Below are positions 1 through 10,680 of a stretch of DNA of 64,000 nt, one piece after another. The stretch is from NCBI GenBank assembly GCA_907163375.1, contig CAJQUW010003011.1, forward strand, positions 52,166 through 116,165. The letters run 5' to 3'. A model generated the notes under the pieces. It saw only the letters and a program-made list of their open reading frames with translations, was not told the DNA's origin and did not search any database. Source of the DNA: Prostheceraeus crozeri. Lineage: Eukaryota > Platyhelminthes > Polycladida > Euryleptidae. The first letter of the stretch is position 1; the number at the start of each line of letters is the position of its first letter. The position numbers and the translations under genes were made by a program.

Positions 1-249
1 TGCAAACCTTTGATTAACCGACGTCAAATGCAGCCAATTACTAGAAAGGCAATCAAGGAAGCAATCAAGCAATGTGGTTTGTGGAATGTCGAAGATCGCA
101 TCGAAAATGTGGGAAGACCTACGGCTATACAGGGACGTTGCACAAATTGTCCCAGGAAAAGTGACAAAAAGGTTCGCTCAAAATGTTCAAATTGTGGAAA
201 TTTTGTTTGTCCATCTCATTCCACTCTTTCTTGTTCTAACTGTGTTTGA
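1..249 (+). pseudogene. piggyBac-like transposase, C-terminal end (5' end outside window)
   Basis: The frame is open from the first base of the window to a TGA at 247-249, so this is the 3' end of a longer gene. The last ~40 residues form a cysteine-rich domain (CTNC, then CSNCGNFVCPSHS, then CSNC), the RING-like zinc finger that ends piggyBac-family transposases and binds the transposon ends. The DDD catalytic core would lie outside the window. A polyadenylation signal AATAAA follows at about 313-318. Whether the whole gene is intact cannot be seen. The family call rests on the spacing and composition of the cysteine domain only; another zinc-ribbon protein is possible. Confidence 0.55.
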
Positions 250-799
250 ATTATCAAATATCTTGGTAAAGTGGGCGGAGACGTGTGTGTGTGTGTTCGT
301 TGTTAAGCTGGAATAAACATTTTTATTACCATTTATTGTACTTTTTAATGACTCTGAAACATAAGCTTAGGCCTAATGTTCATCAGGAAAGATTTTTTCT
401 CCACTAACTCAAAACTTCTTAGAAATATAAATATTTTTATGTAATGTATAGCCACAAATATGATAGGTTAATTACTAAAAAGATAATATAAAATGATCTA
501 AATATGTTGTAAATGGATATATTACAGATACAATATGAATAGATAGCCATAGAATATTTTTGTCTATATTAAATAACTAAAATCTAATATATATTGGCAT
601 GGGGTGTGTAAACACCCCAAACGTACTTAACACATAAAAATTTGAACATCCATTAACCGTTAATTGATCCATATTTTATTGAAGGTAGTATGAACTGTAA
701 TCAATATCTCCAAATCCTGGATAGTGAGCTCATACTAGATCTTGCGAGACGAGGCATTCGTGAAATCTCCCACTTCCAGTAAGATGTCGTCCCTTCTCA
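250..799. other. AT-rich host DNA, no gene seen
   Basis: After the AATAAA at 313-318 this stretch is AT-rich, with stops in every frame. It contains the word TTAGGCCTAA near 367, common in many marine invertebrate genomes. I see no gene, RNA or clear repeat boundary. Confidence 0.5.
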
Positions 800-1115
800 C
801 ACTTCCCGAACAACTCGAGAACTTCTGAATACGCACTTCGATGAGAGATGGATGGGTAAATTCGGTCCAGTCCCATGGCTAGCAAGAAGCCCTGACCTGA
901 CTTCTTCTGACAATGCCCTTAGGGGTATGATGAAAAGAAAATTTCACCATGATAGGCCGCTAACATCGAATGACATCGAAGTGACTGTCAGACAAGCTTT
1001 CGAATAAATTGATGCTGATAAAGAACTTCTCCGAAGAATCCACAATTGCACATTCCGAAGACTCTCTTTGTGCTTTGACATTAAGGGCCTGCAGGTAGAT
1101 CCATATGATACTTGA
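800..1115 (+). pseudogene. Tc1/mariner-like (IS630 superfamily) transposase remnant
   Basis: One frame reads through pieces typical of the DDE transposases common in arthropod and other invertebrate genomes: a segment with DERWMGKFGP, then WLARSPDLTSSDN (family pattern RWIGRxGP...WPxRSPDLTPLDF), followed by a helix-rich tail ending at a stop near 1113-1115. The frame holds an internal stop after RQAFE near 1005, and upstream sequence is not open, so this is a dead fragment of the C-terminal half. In the RSPDLT block the aspartate is kept. Just downstream (about 1184-1200) is GGCACACCCTGTACAT, a word often seen at ends of such elements. Confidence 0.55.
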
Positions 1116-1244
1116 GCTTTTGAATGATACTTTAGTAATTTTGATATTATAAATGTAACAATATTTGAAACGTGGTCACTTCTGGCACACCCTGTACATT
1201 TTATGGCTATTAATATCAAAAAATAAATAAAATCGTTTTTCAAA

Positions 1245-1610
1245 AAGGGCTCGATGTAAATTTGTGTAGTGGGTCTTAAATTATTAGCATGAATATTCTT
1301 GGCATCCTAGATAGATTAAAAAATATCCGCCCCCAATTTTTGTAAATCTGCAGTACAATCGATATCGATCATTGAAGTATATATCGAATTTGAAAAATCA
1401 ATGAAGTTGATTATCTCGAAAACGGCTCGATGAAAATTTGTGTAATTGGTCTTGAAATGTTAGTATGAATATCCTTGACATCTAGCTAGATTGAAAAGTA
1501 TCCGCCCCCAATTTTTTTTAAATCTGCAGTATAATCGATATTGATTATTTTATAGTATCGATTTTGAAAAATCAATAAGTCGATTTTCTCGAAAATGGCT
1601 CAATGAAATA
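1245..1610. repeat. Imperfect tandem duplication, unit about 175 bp
   Basis: The block beginning GGCTCGATG recurs at about 1248, 1424 and (GGCTCAATG) 1597. Each copy carries ATCCGCCCCCAATTTTT and AATCTGCAGTA further on. Units are diverged by eye by 10-20 percent. No coding capacity is evident. Confidence 0.6.
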
Positions 1611-1892
1611 TTTTTTGATTTTTTTAGTTCTACTTCTGTTCCTCTTCCTTCCATCATTAGACAAACAGATTTGACCCCCAATTTTTTCGACCTTTTTCGT
1701 CTCTCAGCACCACCGTGAGGCCCTTTTGAATTCATTGAAAATCGACCAAATGTTCGATCGGTATTGAAACAAAGTAATGACCTTCTTCAAGTCAACAGAG
1801 TGCCGGATTATTGTGAAACCAGGCTTCTGAACCTATTTCTTGTCGTCTAAGCAGCATGCCATCAATTTCCCGTCATTGAAAAGCTTGTAAGA

Positions 1893-2703
1893 TTGGAGAG
1901 TGAAAGTGGCCACATGAAAGAACATCTGAAGCTAAAGGGCCTTCTCATCACCATGGATCAATTTGTCATCCATTTGAAAGCTTTGCACGATTTTACGAGG
2001 ACAACTCAATCATTGAACGGAAACGTGTATTATTTGCTTTTGATTTTGTTGGAACTGGTGTCGAAACTGCTTGTCCGCCTGGGACACAACATTCCTCTTT
2101 CAGCTAAAAGCTATTTCAAGAAGTTGTTCGAAGACGGAAAATCTTCTTCAAGTTTTGTGTAAATCACGAGATTTCAGTTATTCGAAGAACGCTTCGTCGA
2201 TTTACAAGGAGTTGTGTGAAACTGTTGAAGTGGACTTGGAGCTGACTCAAAACAACTGGGCCGGGCATTATTGAACGAATGCATTATTCGAAGCGTACTG
2301 GTATTTTATCCTTCCCTGAAACAAGAAATTGTGCGAAAATGCTAAGTTCTATTCAAGCATGTCAGGACTTCAACGATGTAACGTCGCAAGGCTTAAAATG
2401 TTGTTGACGTCAGCTGACCTTGCAGACGAATACCCTCAACTTGCTATGAAACAGGATAGCAGCCTTACTGATCTGCACAAGAACGGTCAACTGTCCACGT
2501 TTCCTCTTTTGACCAGACTTGTTGAAAAAGTTATAGTTTTATGCCCACACAACATGATGGTTGAATCGGGCTTCACCAAGATGAAGTTTTTCGAAAGCGA
2601 TCAACACTCGAACTTCAGTTTGGAAATGCACAACGCATTTCGTTTAGCATCCGATTTTTTTGACCGGGACATTTCGAGGATTTTGAACCTCCTTCATCCT
2701 TGA
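1893..2703 (+). pseudogene. Decayed hAT-like transposase or domesticated hAT gene, 3' part
   Basis: Several short frames are scattered here. The longest (2329-2703) ends with a leucine-rich segment, then VLCPHNMMVESGFTKMK and an aspartate/serine-rich piece, resembling the C-terminal dimerisation region of hAT-type proteins (pattern LPHxxxxVERGFSxxK). Frames are broken at several places and I see no ATG-started full gene. The element 1 Polinton is inserted 30 bp downstream. A coiled-coil tail that fits the end of such a protein resumes on its far side at 23819. Family assignment is tentative; only the C-terminal motif supports it. Confidence 0.4.
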
Positions 2704-2727
2704 TGGACAAAATCAAGCTGGCCAGTA

Positions 2728-2733
2728 AGGGAT
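2728..2733. repeat. Target-site duplication, left copy (AGGGAT)
   Basis: AGGGAT directly precedes the left tip of element 1 and is repeated exactly after the right tip at 23774-23779. A 6-bp duplication is the size made by Polinton integration. Confidence 0.92.
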
Positions 2734-3196
2734 AGTAGTAAGAAAACGGCGAACACTCGACCGGCGCCCCCCCCTCTGGAACGGCAGAAGGTCGTGGTCG
2801 GCCGCCGTGGTGCTTCGGGTCTGACTCCCCCCCCTCTGGAACGACAGAGAGTCGTGGTGGTCTTGGGCGACCGCCAGGTTTTGTCTTGAGGCTATAGTGT
2901 GTGATGTTTTTCGTGCAATCTGCTGAATGTTGGGCTGTAAAATGGGTTGTTTCGAGTGGAAGGAGTGCTCGGATGTGAAAACGGAGGCCAGATTCGGATT
3001 CAGCGTGAAATTCTGCATCGGTAGGGTGAGTTTCAAGTCAATCGGAGAGAAAAATTTTCGCTGACGTCCCCCCCCCTGACACCGACCTTCCAACTTTGCT
3101 TCTAGTGGACGGATTTTGTCGTGCAATAGCTCGTTTGAAAGCTAAGAGTGAGACAAATTCAGTGAAAGAAACGGCTTGTTCATATCTGTCTTCGTT
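2734..3196 (+). repeat. Element 1 left terminal inverted repeat
   Basis: This matches the reverse complement of 23310-23773 with only a few substitutions, then similarity stops abruptly after TTCGTT. It contains three of the four C8-C9 tracts found at this end (2767-2774, 2827-2834, 3068-3076), two of them followed by TCTGGAACG. Confidence 0.93.
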
Positions 3197-4075
3197 CAAA
3201 AGTTAGAGCTGTTACAAGATTTTAGGTCGGAGCTCACCTGAAAAAATCCTAAGTGTCAGAGTGACTTTGTATGGGTAAAATTTTGAAAATTTTCCAAAGT
3301 GTGGAATTTCGACCTGGGACCGTCACCAAAACATTTTTCATCAAATTTCACTGACCTCCCCCCCCTCTTATCGATTGCATATTCACAGGGTATATAAGAA
3401 CGGGATCGGGAGAGGAATTTCACTAAGTTGAGAAACTGACTACAGGTAAGTCGTTTCTCTTGAGGTCCGATATCGGACTTCTGACTTTACATTGCTGATA
3501 TCAGCTAAGGTGTCAGACTTATAGGTTAGTCAGTATAGCATGACTGACCATTTGATGATAGTAGGCCGAAATCTTCAAACGGCTATAACTTTGCTTCTAC
3601 AAGTCCTTTAGACTTGATTCAAAAAACATTCGACAGCGTTTGCTATGCTGAAGGTGACAGACTACTTATAAACGTTTTATGAGTAGTACTAAAATACTGA
3701 AAAATTTAAATTCATATTTAATGATAATAATTAAAGTTTTTGAATAAAAAGCAGTCGTTTATGAGTCTCTGTGACTTGGGTCGTTTCCTCTTGTAAATAA
3801 CTCCACCGGTTTTCATGTCAAAACTTGGGCCCGGATACCAACACAGTGATATGACGCACGCTCTGTCCGATCGAGGTTGGATTTGTGGGTCGAGGCCTTG
3901 GAGCTGGGATAAGATCCCCTCTGAGTAATGCCTGTAACGGATTCAAGAGCTTAACACCCAAACGGTTGCTGACTTGCTATCAAATGTTTGGTCACTTAGT
4001 CTTTCAATGCATATCAGCAAGTAGTATCCTATAAACACTTGCTATCAAATTTTACTCTATCGTTACAGAATTATC
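3197..4075 (+). promoter_or_regulatory. Left promoter and 5'-UTR intron of the first rightward gene
   Basis: A fourth C8 tract lies at 3358-3365. A clear TATA box (TATATAAG, 3391-3398) follows, then a likely untranslated exon. A consensus splice donor CAG/GTAAGT has its GT at 3446-3447. An acceptor TTACAG ends at 4068, eight bases before the ATG at 4076. I infer a ~620-bp 5'-UTR intron. Nothing else coding is seen in this stretch. Confidence 0.6.
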
Positions 4076-5205
4076 ATGACAAAACCGAATAACGCAAAGA
4101 TGTTGGTTGGCAAGTGTAGTTGTGGCAAGATTGCCAGAGGTAGTGAACTGAAGAAGCATTTAAAAGAAAAAGAGGGGACGATGGGCCATGAGAGGAAAGT
4201 GATGTTGAGGTTGTGTGTGTCTTGTCGGAAATCTGTGATGGGGGATGAGAAGGAATTTATGAAGGCGCATTTGCAGTGTGAGAGTGGGAACATCGGAGAG
4301 AAGGGGTTCAAGGCATGGTTTGAGGGAGAGTTGTTGGAAAGGGAAGAGGTGAGAAAGGCGGTGGCAACGATTCAGGACGTGATTGGGGAGAAAGTGGTGA
4401 GGAATGCGAGTGATGGGAGTTCGAGTGAGGAAGTTGAGTTGAGAGCGAAAATGAAGAAGAAGGATGATGTTGATTTGGATGCGGTGATGGAAGATTTGTT
4501 TGGGGATATAGCGGATTTGAAGGAAGAGTGGGATGGGGAGGAAGTGGCTAAGCCGATGGCAGCGTCATCGCCACGGCAGCAAGAGGCGTATGATACGGAG
4601 GTATTTGTGAGAATGAAGGATCGTGTGATGGCTTTGGAAAGTAATAATAGAAAAGTTTTGAAGGAGAATGAAGAGCTGATGGTGAAGGTTGAGGGGTATA
4701 GGGCAACGAGGGAAGAGTTGGAGAGCTTGAGAAAGAAGGAGAAGGAATGGATGGCGGAAAGGAGAGAGTTGATGAGGAAGGCAGGTTTGGTGGAGAGTTT
4801 GCAGGCGAGTGTGTCGAGGAAGGATGAAGAGATAGAGCGGATGCGAAGCGTGGTGAAGGAGACGGAGGAGGTGAAGGTTATTAATAAGAGGTTGACGGGT
4901 GAAGTGGAGCGACTGCATGAGCGTTTGAAGTGTCGAAAAAGGAGAGTATATGAGGTTCATCTTCCCCTCTTTGAGAATAACGTATGTGATGCCCCTACAA
5001 TCTCCAGCGACTTAAATGAAACACAGTTGTGTTATGAGGGGGATGGAGTTCGCTGCCTCCACATGAAGATGAACATCAATGGAGAGCTTGATGACTTCGT
5101 CGTCAGAAAAGTTAGAAAGAAGGTTCCCAGTAAGTCTATTCAACATAATCATTTTTGTAGCTCATCTAATCTCCTATTATTTTTCTTTCAGAGTGTTTGC
5201 AGTAG
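4076..5205 (+). CDS. Zinc-finger/coiled-coil protein of unknown function, spliced
   Basis: The start is the ATG just after the 5'-UTR acceptor. Residues ~14-75 hold Cys/His clusters (CSC, then CVSC, then H-x4-C) that could form two small zinc fingers. Residues ~90-155 are acidic, and ~160-305 form a charged Glu/Lys-rich coiled coil. The open frame runs to 5245, but a consensus donor (GTAAGT at 5130) and a polypyrimidine acceptor (TTTCTTTCAG ending 5191) define a 62-bp intron. Splicing gives a stop at 5203-5205 and a protein of about 355 residues. The coding strand is strikingly purine-rich, which leaves the opposite strand open by chance. I do not recognise a family; a DNA-binding early regulator is possible, not shown. 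Confidence 0.65.
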
Positions 5206-5643
5206 TAGTGTCGGTGGACGGAGAACGACCCATGGGCTCTTTTAAGGGCCAACCTTCTAATGCAGCTAAAGCGGTCCCAAGCCCGCCACATATCCTCGGA
5301 TATGGAATGCAGAGGGGAAGTAAAATGATGAATGGAATGAAATGGGAGGACACTCACGCGCCACACTCAACATAACACACTTCTCTCTTCCGTAGTCTAA
5401 CAAGCTCTTTACACATGGATCGCAGTCAATTGCTATCCCTGTATCAGAAGTGTAAGCTATCTTAATTTTATTTGACACTATTTCAACTATCATCATCGTC
5501 CATATGAAATGTTTTAAGATTTACAAGTTAGACTAAGCGTGCTACTATTTCCAAATGAAAATGTATACATGGTTAAATCATCCACTGAAGCCCCATTCAA
5601 GTACGTCAGTATGAAAGCAAAGATAATATGAAATAAAAATTTA
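5206..5643. other. Intergenic region between two convergent genes
   Basis: No gene is seen. AATAAA-type signals in both orientations cluster at 5630-5645 (AATAAAAATTTATTATGG), suitable for ending the leftward gene at 5644. Confidence 0.5.
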
Positions 5644-6093
5644 TTATGGCATGTATTTCAAAAGGTCTTCATCGTCAATATCGTCCCAGAGTCTGGCTTC
5701 ACATAGATAACAAAAACAGTTCAGTTGCTTTAATCGTTCTTCCACTGCGAGCCTCACTTTGTCAATATACTCCCACTCCTCCATAGTTCGTGGCTGGGAG
5801 TTAGGGGTGTACCACTCCCATAATTGGTGGAGGAATTTCGTGCTGGTGATCTCCATCACATCGTCAGTATCGTACTGGAGATACTTCCACCTCACGCCTG
5901 TTAAGTCGGGACACTCCTTCTCACATACACTCTCCTCTTCCTCATCCGCTGGTAATGATAACTTTCTGATATTGTCCAGTCGGTACACCTTCTCTACCTT
6001 CCCCTTCGTTGGAGCGTTTGGTGCAACGAGCGCCTTTGGTGTTGAGCATGGAGAAGAGAATTTTGTGTTTGGTGTTGTCGGAGGGCTTGTCAT
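5644..6093 (-). CDS. Small acidic protein of unknown function, 149 aa
   Basis: A single ATG-started frame with an AATAAA-type signal overlapping its end on the coding strand. The N-terminus is Ser/Thr/Pro-rich (first ~25 residues, likely disordered). A Glu-rich stretch with two cysteines lies at ~50-62, and the rest is Trp/Tyr-rich and probably folded. Near the C-terminus is CFCYLC with an acidic tail ending KYMP, possibly a small metal site. It lies opposite to and divergent from the polymerase gene, sharing the 6094-6367 promoter region, which suggests an early or regulatory role. No family recognised. Confidence 0.6.
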   Translation of the reverse strand: MTSPPTTPNTKFSSPCSTPKALVAPNAPTKGKVEKVYRLDNIRKLSLPADEEEESVCEKECPDLTGVRWKYLQYDTDDVMEITSTKFLHQLWEWYTPNSQPRTMEEWEYIDKVRLAVEERLKQLNCFCYLCEARLWDDIDDEDLLKYMP

Positions 6094-6367
6094 GTTGACT
6101 GTGAATAATGACTTTGAAATGTTTTCTAATTCTTAAGTATCAACAAGCAACCAATCAGAATGAACAGCCAATGAATGATGAATATGAAAGTATATATGCA
6201 AAGTGACATCCGTATCATTTCACTCTGTCTTTGAGACGCATAAGTGAACTGTTGTCTAGCGAATTCTGTATTTGAGGCGTACAAGTGAACTGCTCTCTAG
6301 TGAATTCCAAATTTGAGTGAAGTCTCTATCTTGTTGAAGTATCAAGCTTAAACATAATTTCGTTCAA
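6094..6367. promoter_or_regulatory. Divergent promoter region upstream of polymerase B
   Basis: A TATA-like TATATATGCAAAG lies at 6191-6203 on the + strand, which also contains the ATGCAAA word seen before other element 1 genes. Downstream, two similar segments (about 6232-6300) repeat the pattern TTTGAG(A/G)CG(C/T)A(T/C)AAGTGAACTG, a tandem ~45-bp unit in the presumed leader. The opposite strand serves the 149-aa gene. Confidence 0.5.
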
Positions 6368-9300
6368 ATGGTAAGTTGAAAATTTCTTCACTCATCTCCC
6401 TCAAACGTGTGGCTAATAGCATCTTCCTCAATTTCAGGCATCAACTTCATCACCAACGCCCTCCCTTCTCGAGGAAAGTTTAGAGTTATTGAGTCAAGGT
6501 AGGTTGTAACAATACACTGAGACTTGAACAGAGATGATAGAATGATTTCTCTTTCAGGTGATACCAGTCTCATCTCGAGCGAGTCGGATAACAACAGCGA
6601 CTCCATGTCAACATTGTCGCGGGAATGCAACGATCGGGAATGTGCTGACTGTGGACACATCTTCACGAGGAAGCGGGATCTCACCCGACACATCAAGCGA
6701 GGTGTTTGTCGACCTAAGCCGGCATCAAACTCCGAAGGTGGGGATGATTCTGTTAACGTCGTCTCCTTTTCTTGCGACTTGTGCGCTCAGTCTTTCGAGA
6801 CACGTTTTGAACTATCTTCGCACAGACTTCAACATACACACAGTGACGATAGTTATACTAACAGCACCTCCTCTATCCGACTCACTGAAGTGTCCATAAA
6901 TAATTTAGTGAGGAACTACCAGATGGACTCCTCAGAAACCATTGCTAACTTTGAGGAATGGTTTCATCAAAATTCATCATTGATAGAAGCGCTCTTCAAC
7001 AATTTAGACAATTTTAGGATGAAGGCGCTCAACTATCTTAAAATAAAATATGTAAAAATCGACCACCATACTGGTCAAATAGTAGAGAGGTTGGAGTTTC
7101 ACATACCCTCCTCTCCTGCAACCGAAGTTGTAGACTATGAGTCTTGGATAAATTTTCATATCCAAGGATTAAAATTAAACATAGATAAATTTAACGAGCG
7201 CGATAGCGGTCTCGTTTTTGATGGTATTGAGTCCGCCTTATTTAAAATCACTTTATTAGAAAACTACTCTGGACGAGGCTCCTTTAAACTTCCGAAAAAT
7301 TTAAGAAATAAAGCAGCAGTCATTTCTGTAGATTGCGAATCGCAATGTTTTAAGTATGCCGTCCTCTCCATTCTCCACTATAATGATGTACAGAATAGCC
7401 GATACCGTAAGAGTAAGTATCAACAGTGGGAGAATGAATTAAAGTTTGATGACTGCAATAGTGAAGATATGAAAATTAAAGATATAGAAAAATTTGAAAA
7501 ATTGAACAACATCAAAATAGTTCTCCATGTTTGGGAAAAGGGATTGAAGGGTGTCCGCTACAACTCGCGTTCGAGTTGTTATGAGCACGTTGTCAACCTT
7601 TTGTTAGTAAGACAGGATGATAGTGAGGAATGGCACTACTGCGGCATTCCCAAAATTTCTCGCTTATACCACCACTTAAGAAATTCTACCTCATCAGAGA
7701 TTTATTACTGTGACAGATGCATTCGGAACTTTAGGAGTAAAAACAAATTTGAAACTCATTATGAGTGGTGTAAGCGAGGTAAACTGCAAATGGAACGCAT
7801 GCCCAAAGATAAGGAGTTTTCATATAGAGAGAATGGCGATGAACTAAGTCCTCTTCGTGTCATCTATGCTGACATCGAATGTTATATCGATGATAACATC
7901 CATCGACCAGCAGCCATTTCCTGCTATGAAGTATGGCATGACCATTTCCAAAATAGAAAAAATAAAATGCACATCTGGCAAGGTGAGGATTGTATTTACC
8001 AATTCCTACAATTCCTCGAACAGGCTGTAAAATTTCAACAAAAGTATGATGGTGAACTCTATCGCAGATCATTGCATATGACAGCAGATGATCAAGCAAA
8101 ATTTGATAGCTGCAACGTTTGCCCCAAATGTAGGAAAACATTTGATGATGATAAGATTAAGAAAGTGCGCGACCATGATCACATCACTGGTAAATTTAGA
8201 AACGCACTATGTTCAAAATGCAATTTTTCGCTGAGGATGAAACGGCGTACATTACCCGTCATTTTCCATAATTTCAAGGGCTACGACAGCCATATGATAA
8301 TAAAAGGAGGTTTAGGTCAAATGAAAGAGTGGAAGCTTGATGTAATAGCACAAACGAGAGAGAAGTTTATGGCCATGACAGCAAAAGTGCCTGTCGATAA
8401 AACTAAAGAAAATAAGACGGTCTATTTTGATATAAAATTTTTAGATTCCTACCAATTTATGACTGCATCACTGGCCTCTCTCGTACAAAATCTGAAGTCT
8501 CTTCCACTAACACAAAATCTTAAGAAACAATATCCAAATCTAACCGATGAAGTCATCACACGGAAAGGAGTCTTTCCATATGCATATTTTGATGCAATTA
8601 GTAAACTCGGCGAGACTTCTCTTCCGCCCATAGATAAATTTAAAAATGATTTGAGCGGTGCAGAATGTAAGACCGAAGATTATGATCATGCACAAGATGC
8701 ATGGATAAAATTTGACTGCCATACATTTGGTGAATATATGATTGCCTACCTTAAGTTAGATGTATTTTTGCTGGCTGATGTATTTCAGGAGTTTCGACGA
8801 GTGGCATTAGAAGAAGATAAGTTAGATCCCGTCCACTTTGTCAGTCTACCAGCCATGTCATTTAAGTCTGCTTTTAAAATGACTGGTGAGACCATTCATC
8901 TCTTACAAGATCCAGAGATGTATAATTTATTTGAGCGAGGAATTCGCGGTGGTCTCACATTTGTAAATAAACATAGGTTAAAATCTGAAACAGTAGGTAA
9001 TGATCATACCCATCTTAAGTATTATGACCAAAATAATTTGTATGGTAGTTCATTATCCAAACCACTCCCTCACTCTGAGTTTAGCTGGTTAGATGATAGT
9101 GAAATTCAGCATCTCTCCAACCCTTCTAACATACTAGCAATTCCAGATGAAGGTGATTGGGGATATTATTTTGAGATAGATCTAATCTATCCAAATAATA
9201 TTAAACATAAAACCGTAGATTTTCCACTCGCACCCGAATCAGGTGAAGTGACCAAAGATATGTTTTCCGACTTTATGAAACAATTTCATAAAGATTTAGA

Positions 9301-10375
9301 ATCATGCGGTCAACCCGACTATAAGCCTTGTCGCAAACTTTTACTCACCCAGTATGATAAGGAAAACTATCTAGTCCACTTTAGCATCTTAAAATTTTAT
9401 TTAGAAATGGGTATGATTTTAAAAAGAGTTCACCGCATTATTAAATTTAGACAGAAAGCCTTCCTCAAACCATATATTGATAGCAACAGCCAGAAACGTG
9501 CACTAGCCCAAAATAATTTTGAAAAAGATTTTTATAAGTATAAGAATAATAGTCTATTTGGTAAGACGATGGAGGATGTTAGAAAACGTGTAAACTATAA
9601 ACTAGTCAATGATGTTACAAAATTTAAGAAATTGGTCTCATCACCTCTATTCATCGATAGAGACATTATCGATGAGGACCTTGTAGGTGTTAAAATGATA
9701 AAATCTGAAGTTGAGTTGTGCAAGCCCATCTATATTGGTCAAGCTGTACTAGATTACTCTAAGCTTGAAATGTACCAACTCTTTTATAAAATACTAAAAC
9801 CATGTCCTCTCGTAAAAGGGGTTCGTTTGTTGGGTGGTGATACAGATAGTTTCTTCTTAGGTATTACCACTCAAAAAGATTTAAATTTCAATGAAGTAGG
9901 AAAATCTTTAGAAAGATATTTTGATACATCAAATTATCCTACTGATCACCCACTCTACTCCATCAAAAATAAGGCAAAACTTGGCTGCTTTAAGGATGAG
10001 ACAGCAGGGAAGGAAATAGATGAAATGATTCTCCTCCGTCCAAAAATGTACAGTATGAAATTAAAGGATAGTGACGATAGTATTAAGCGTGCTAAAGGCA
10101 TATCAAGATCATTGGTCTCTAACATGAAACATAAAAATTTCAGGAAAGCCTATAGAAATAAAAATATAACGTTTGTCAATATGACAATCTTAAAATCTAA
10201 GTCGCATGAGATCAAAACTCATACTTTTAGGAAACGGGCGCTTTCAGCATGGGAGGATAAGAGGTGCTGGTTAGAACACAACATATCTCTTCCACATGGA
10301 CATCCTGACACAAACATACCACCACCCAAAAGAATTAAACTCACACTACCACATTCAGGAGACGTCTTAGCATAA
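6368..10375 (+). CDS. polB: Protein-primed DNA polymerase B with zinc fingers and HNH/EndoVII-like insert, three exons
   Basis: Replicates the element by protein priming. The large frame has no ATG at its open start (6524 is TTG). Splice signals give exons 6368-6370 (ATG only, donor GTAAGT), 6438-6498 (acceptor TTTCAG, donor GTAGGT) and 6558-10375, all in phase, about 1,293 residues. Domains: C2H2 zinc fingers near residues 35-95; a Polinton-specific N-terminal region (~150-310); exonuclease motifs ADIE (~460), NFKGYD (~592) and LDVFLLAD (~753); a zinc/HNH segment CPKC...DHDHITG...CSKC (~540-580) like endonuclease VII; polymerase motif A DQNNLYG (~843), motif B NSLFGKT (~1016), motif C GGDTDS (~1114). 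All catalytic residues are present, so it appears functional. Confidence 0.95.
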
Positions 10376-10680
10376 TCATCCTTAACTTAGTATTTTGATG
10401 TTGATTTCTGTAGATAAACATTGTTGTTTTATGTATCGCATGAGATTGTTTTTTCCTTGTGAATATGTGTCCACATCTGTACATTCCCCATGTGATGACT
10501 TTTCCACTGAAAGACATTTTTCCTATCCCTGTATATTTCCACCCTTCACGAAGTAAAAAGACTTTTTGTATATAGCAATGTTTATTGAAGTGCGCTCATG
10601 TATATATTTTCAGTGGATGTTGTATAAAGTCTATTGCTTCACATTCATGTACATATTTCAATAAATGTTGTATAAAGACT
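10376..10680. terminator. 3' ends of two convergent genes
   Basis: Polymerase (rightward) and the 516-aa gene (leftward) end here. The + strand has AATAAA near 10660 and the - strand has AATAAA near 10582. Two similar ~50-bp segments (10596-10631 and 10648-10680, each with GTACATATTT(T)CA and ATGTTGTATAAAG) form a small tandem repeat. Confidence 0.5.

Noticed and set aside
2713-3126. Frames inside the left TIR of element 1
   Set aside because: The same frames recur in the right TIR, are crossed by variable C tracts, and have no start context or family likeness.
4565-4960. Leu/His-rich frame on the - strand
   Set aside because: Antisense shadow of the purine-rich coiled-coil gene; its composition is explained by the opposite strand, with no promoter or motif.
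6524-6557. TTG-started N-terminus of polymerase
   Set aside because: This piece is intronic by the splice signals, which supply a proper ATG in phase.
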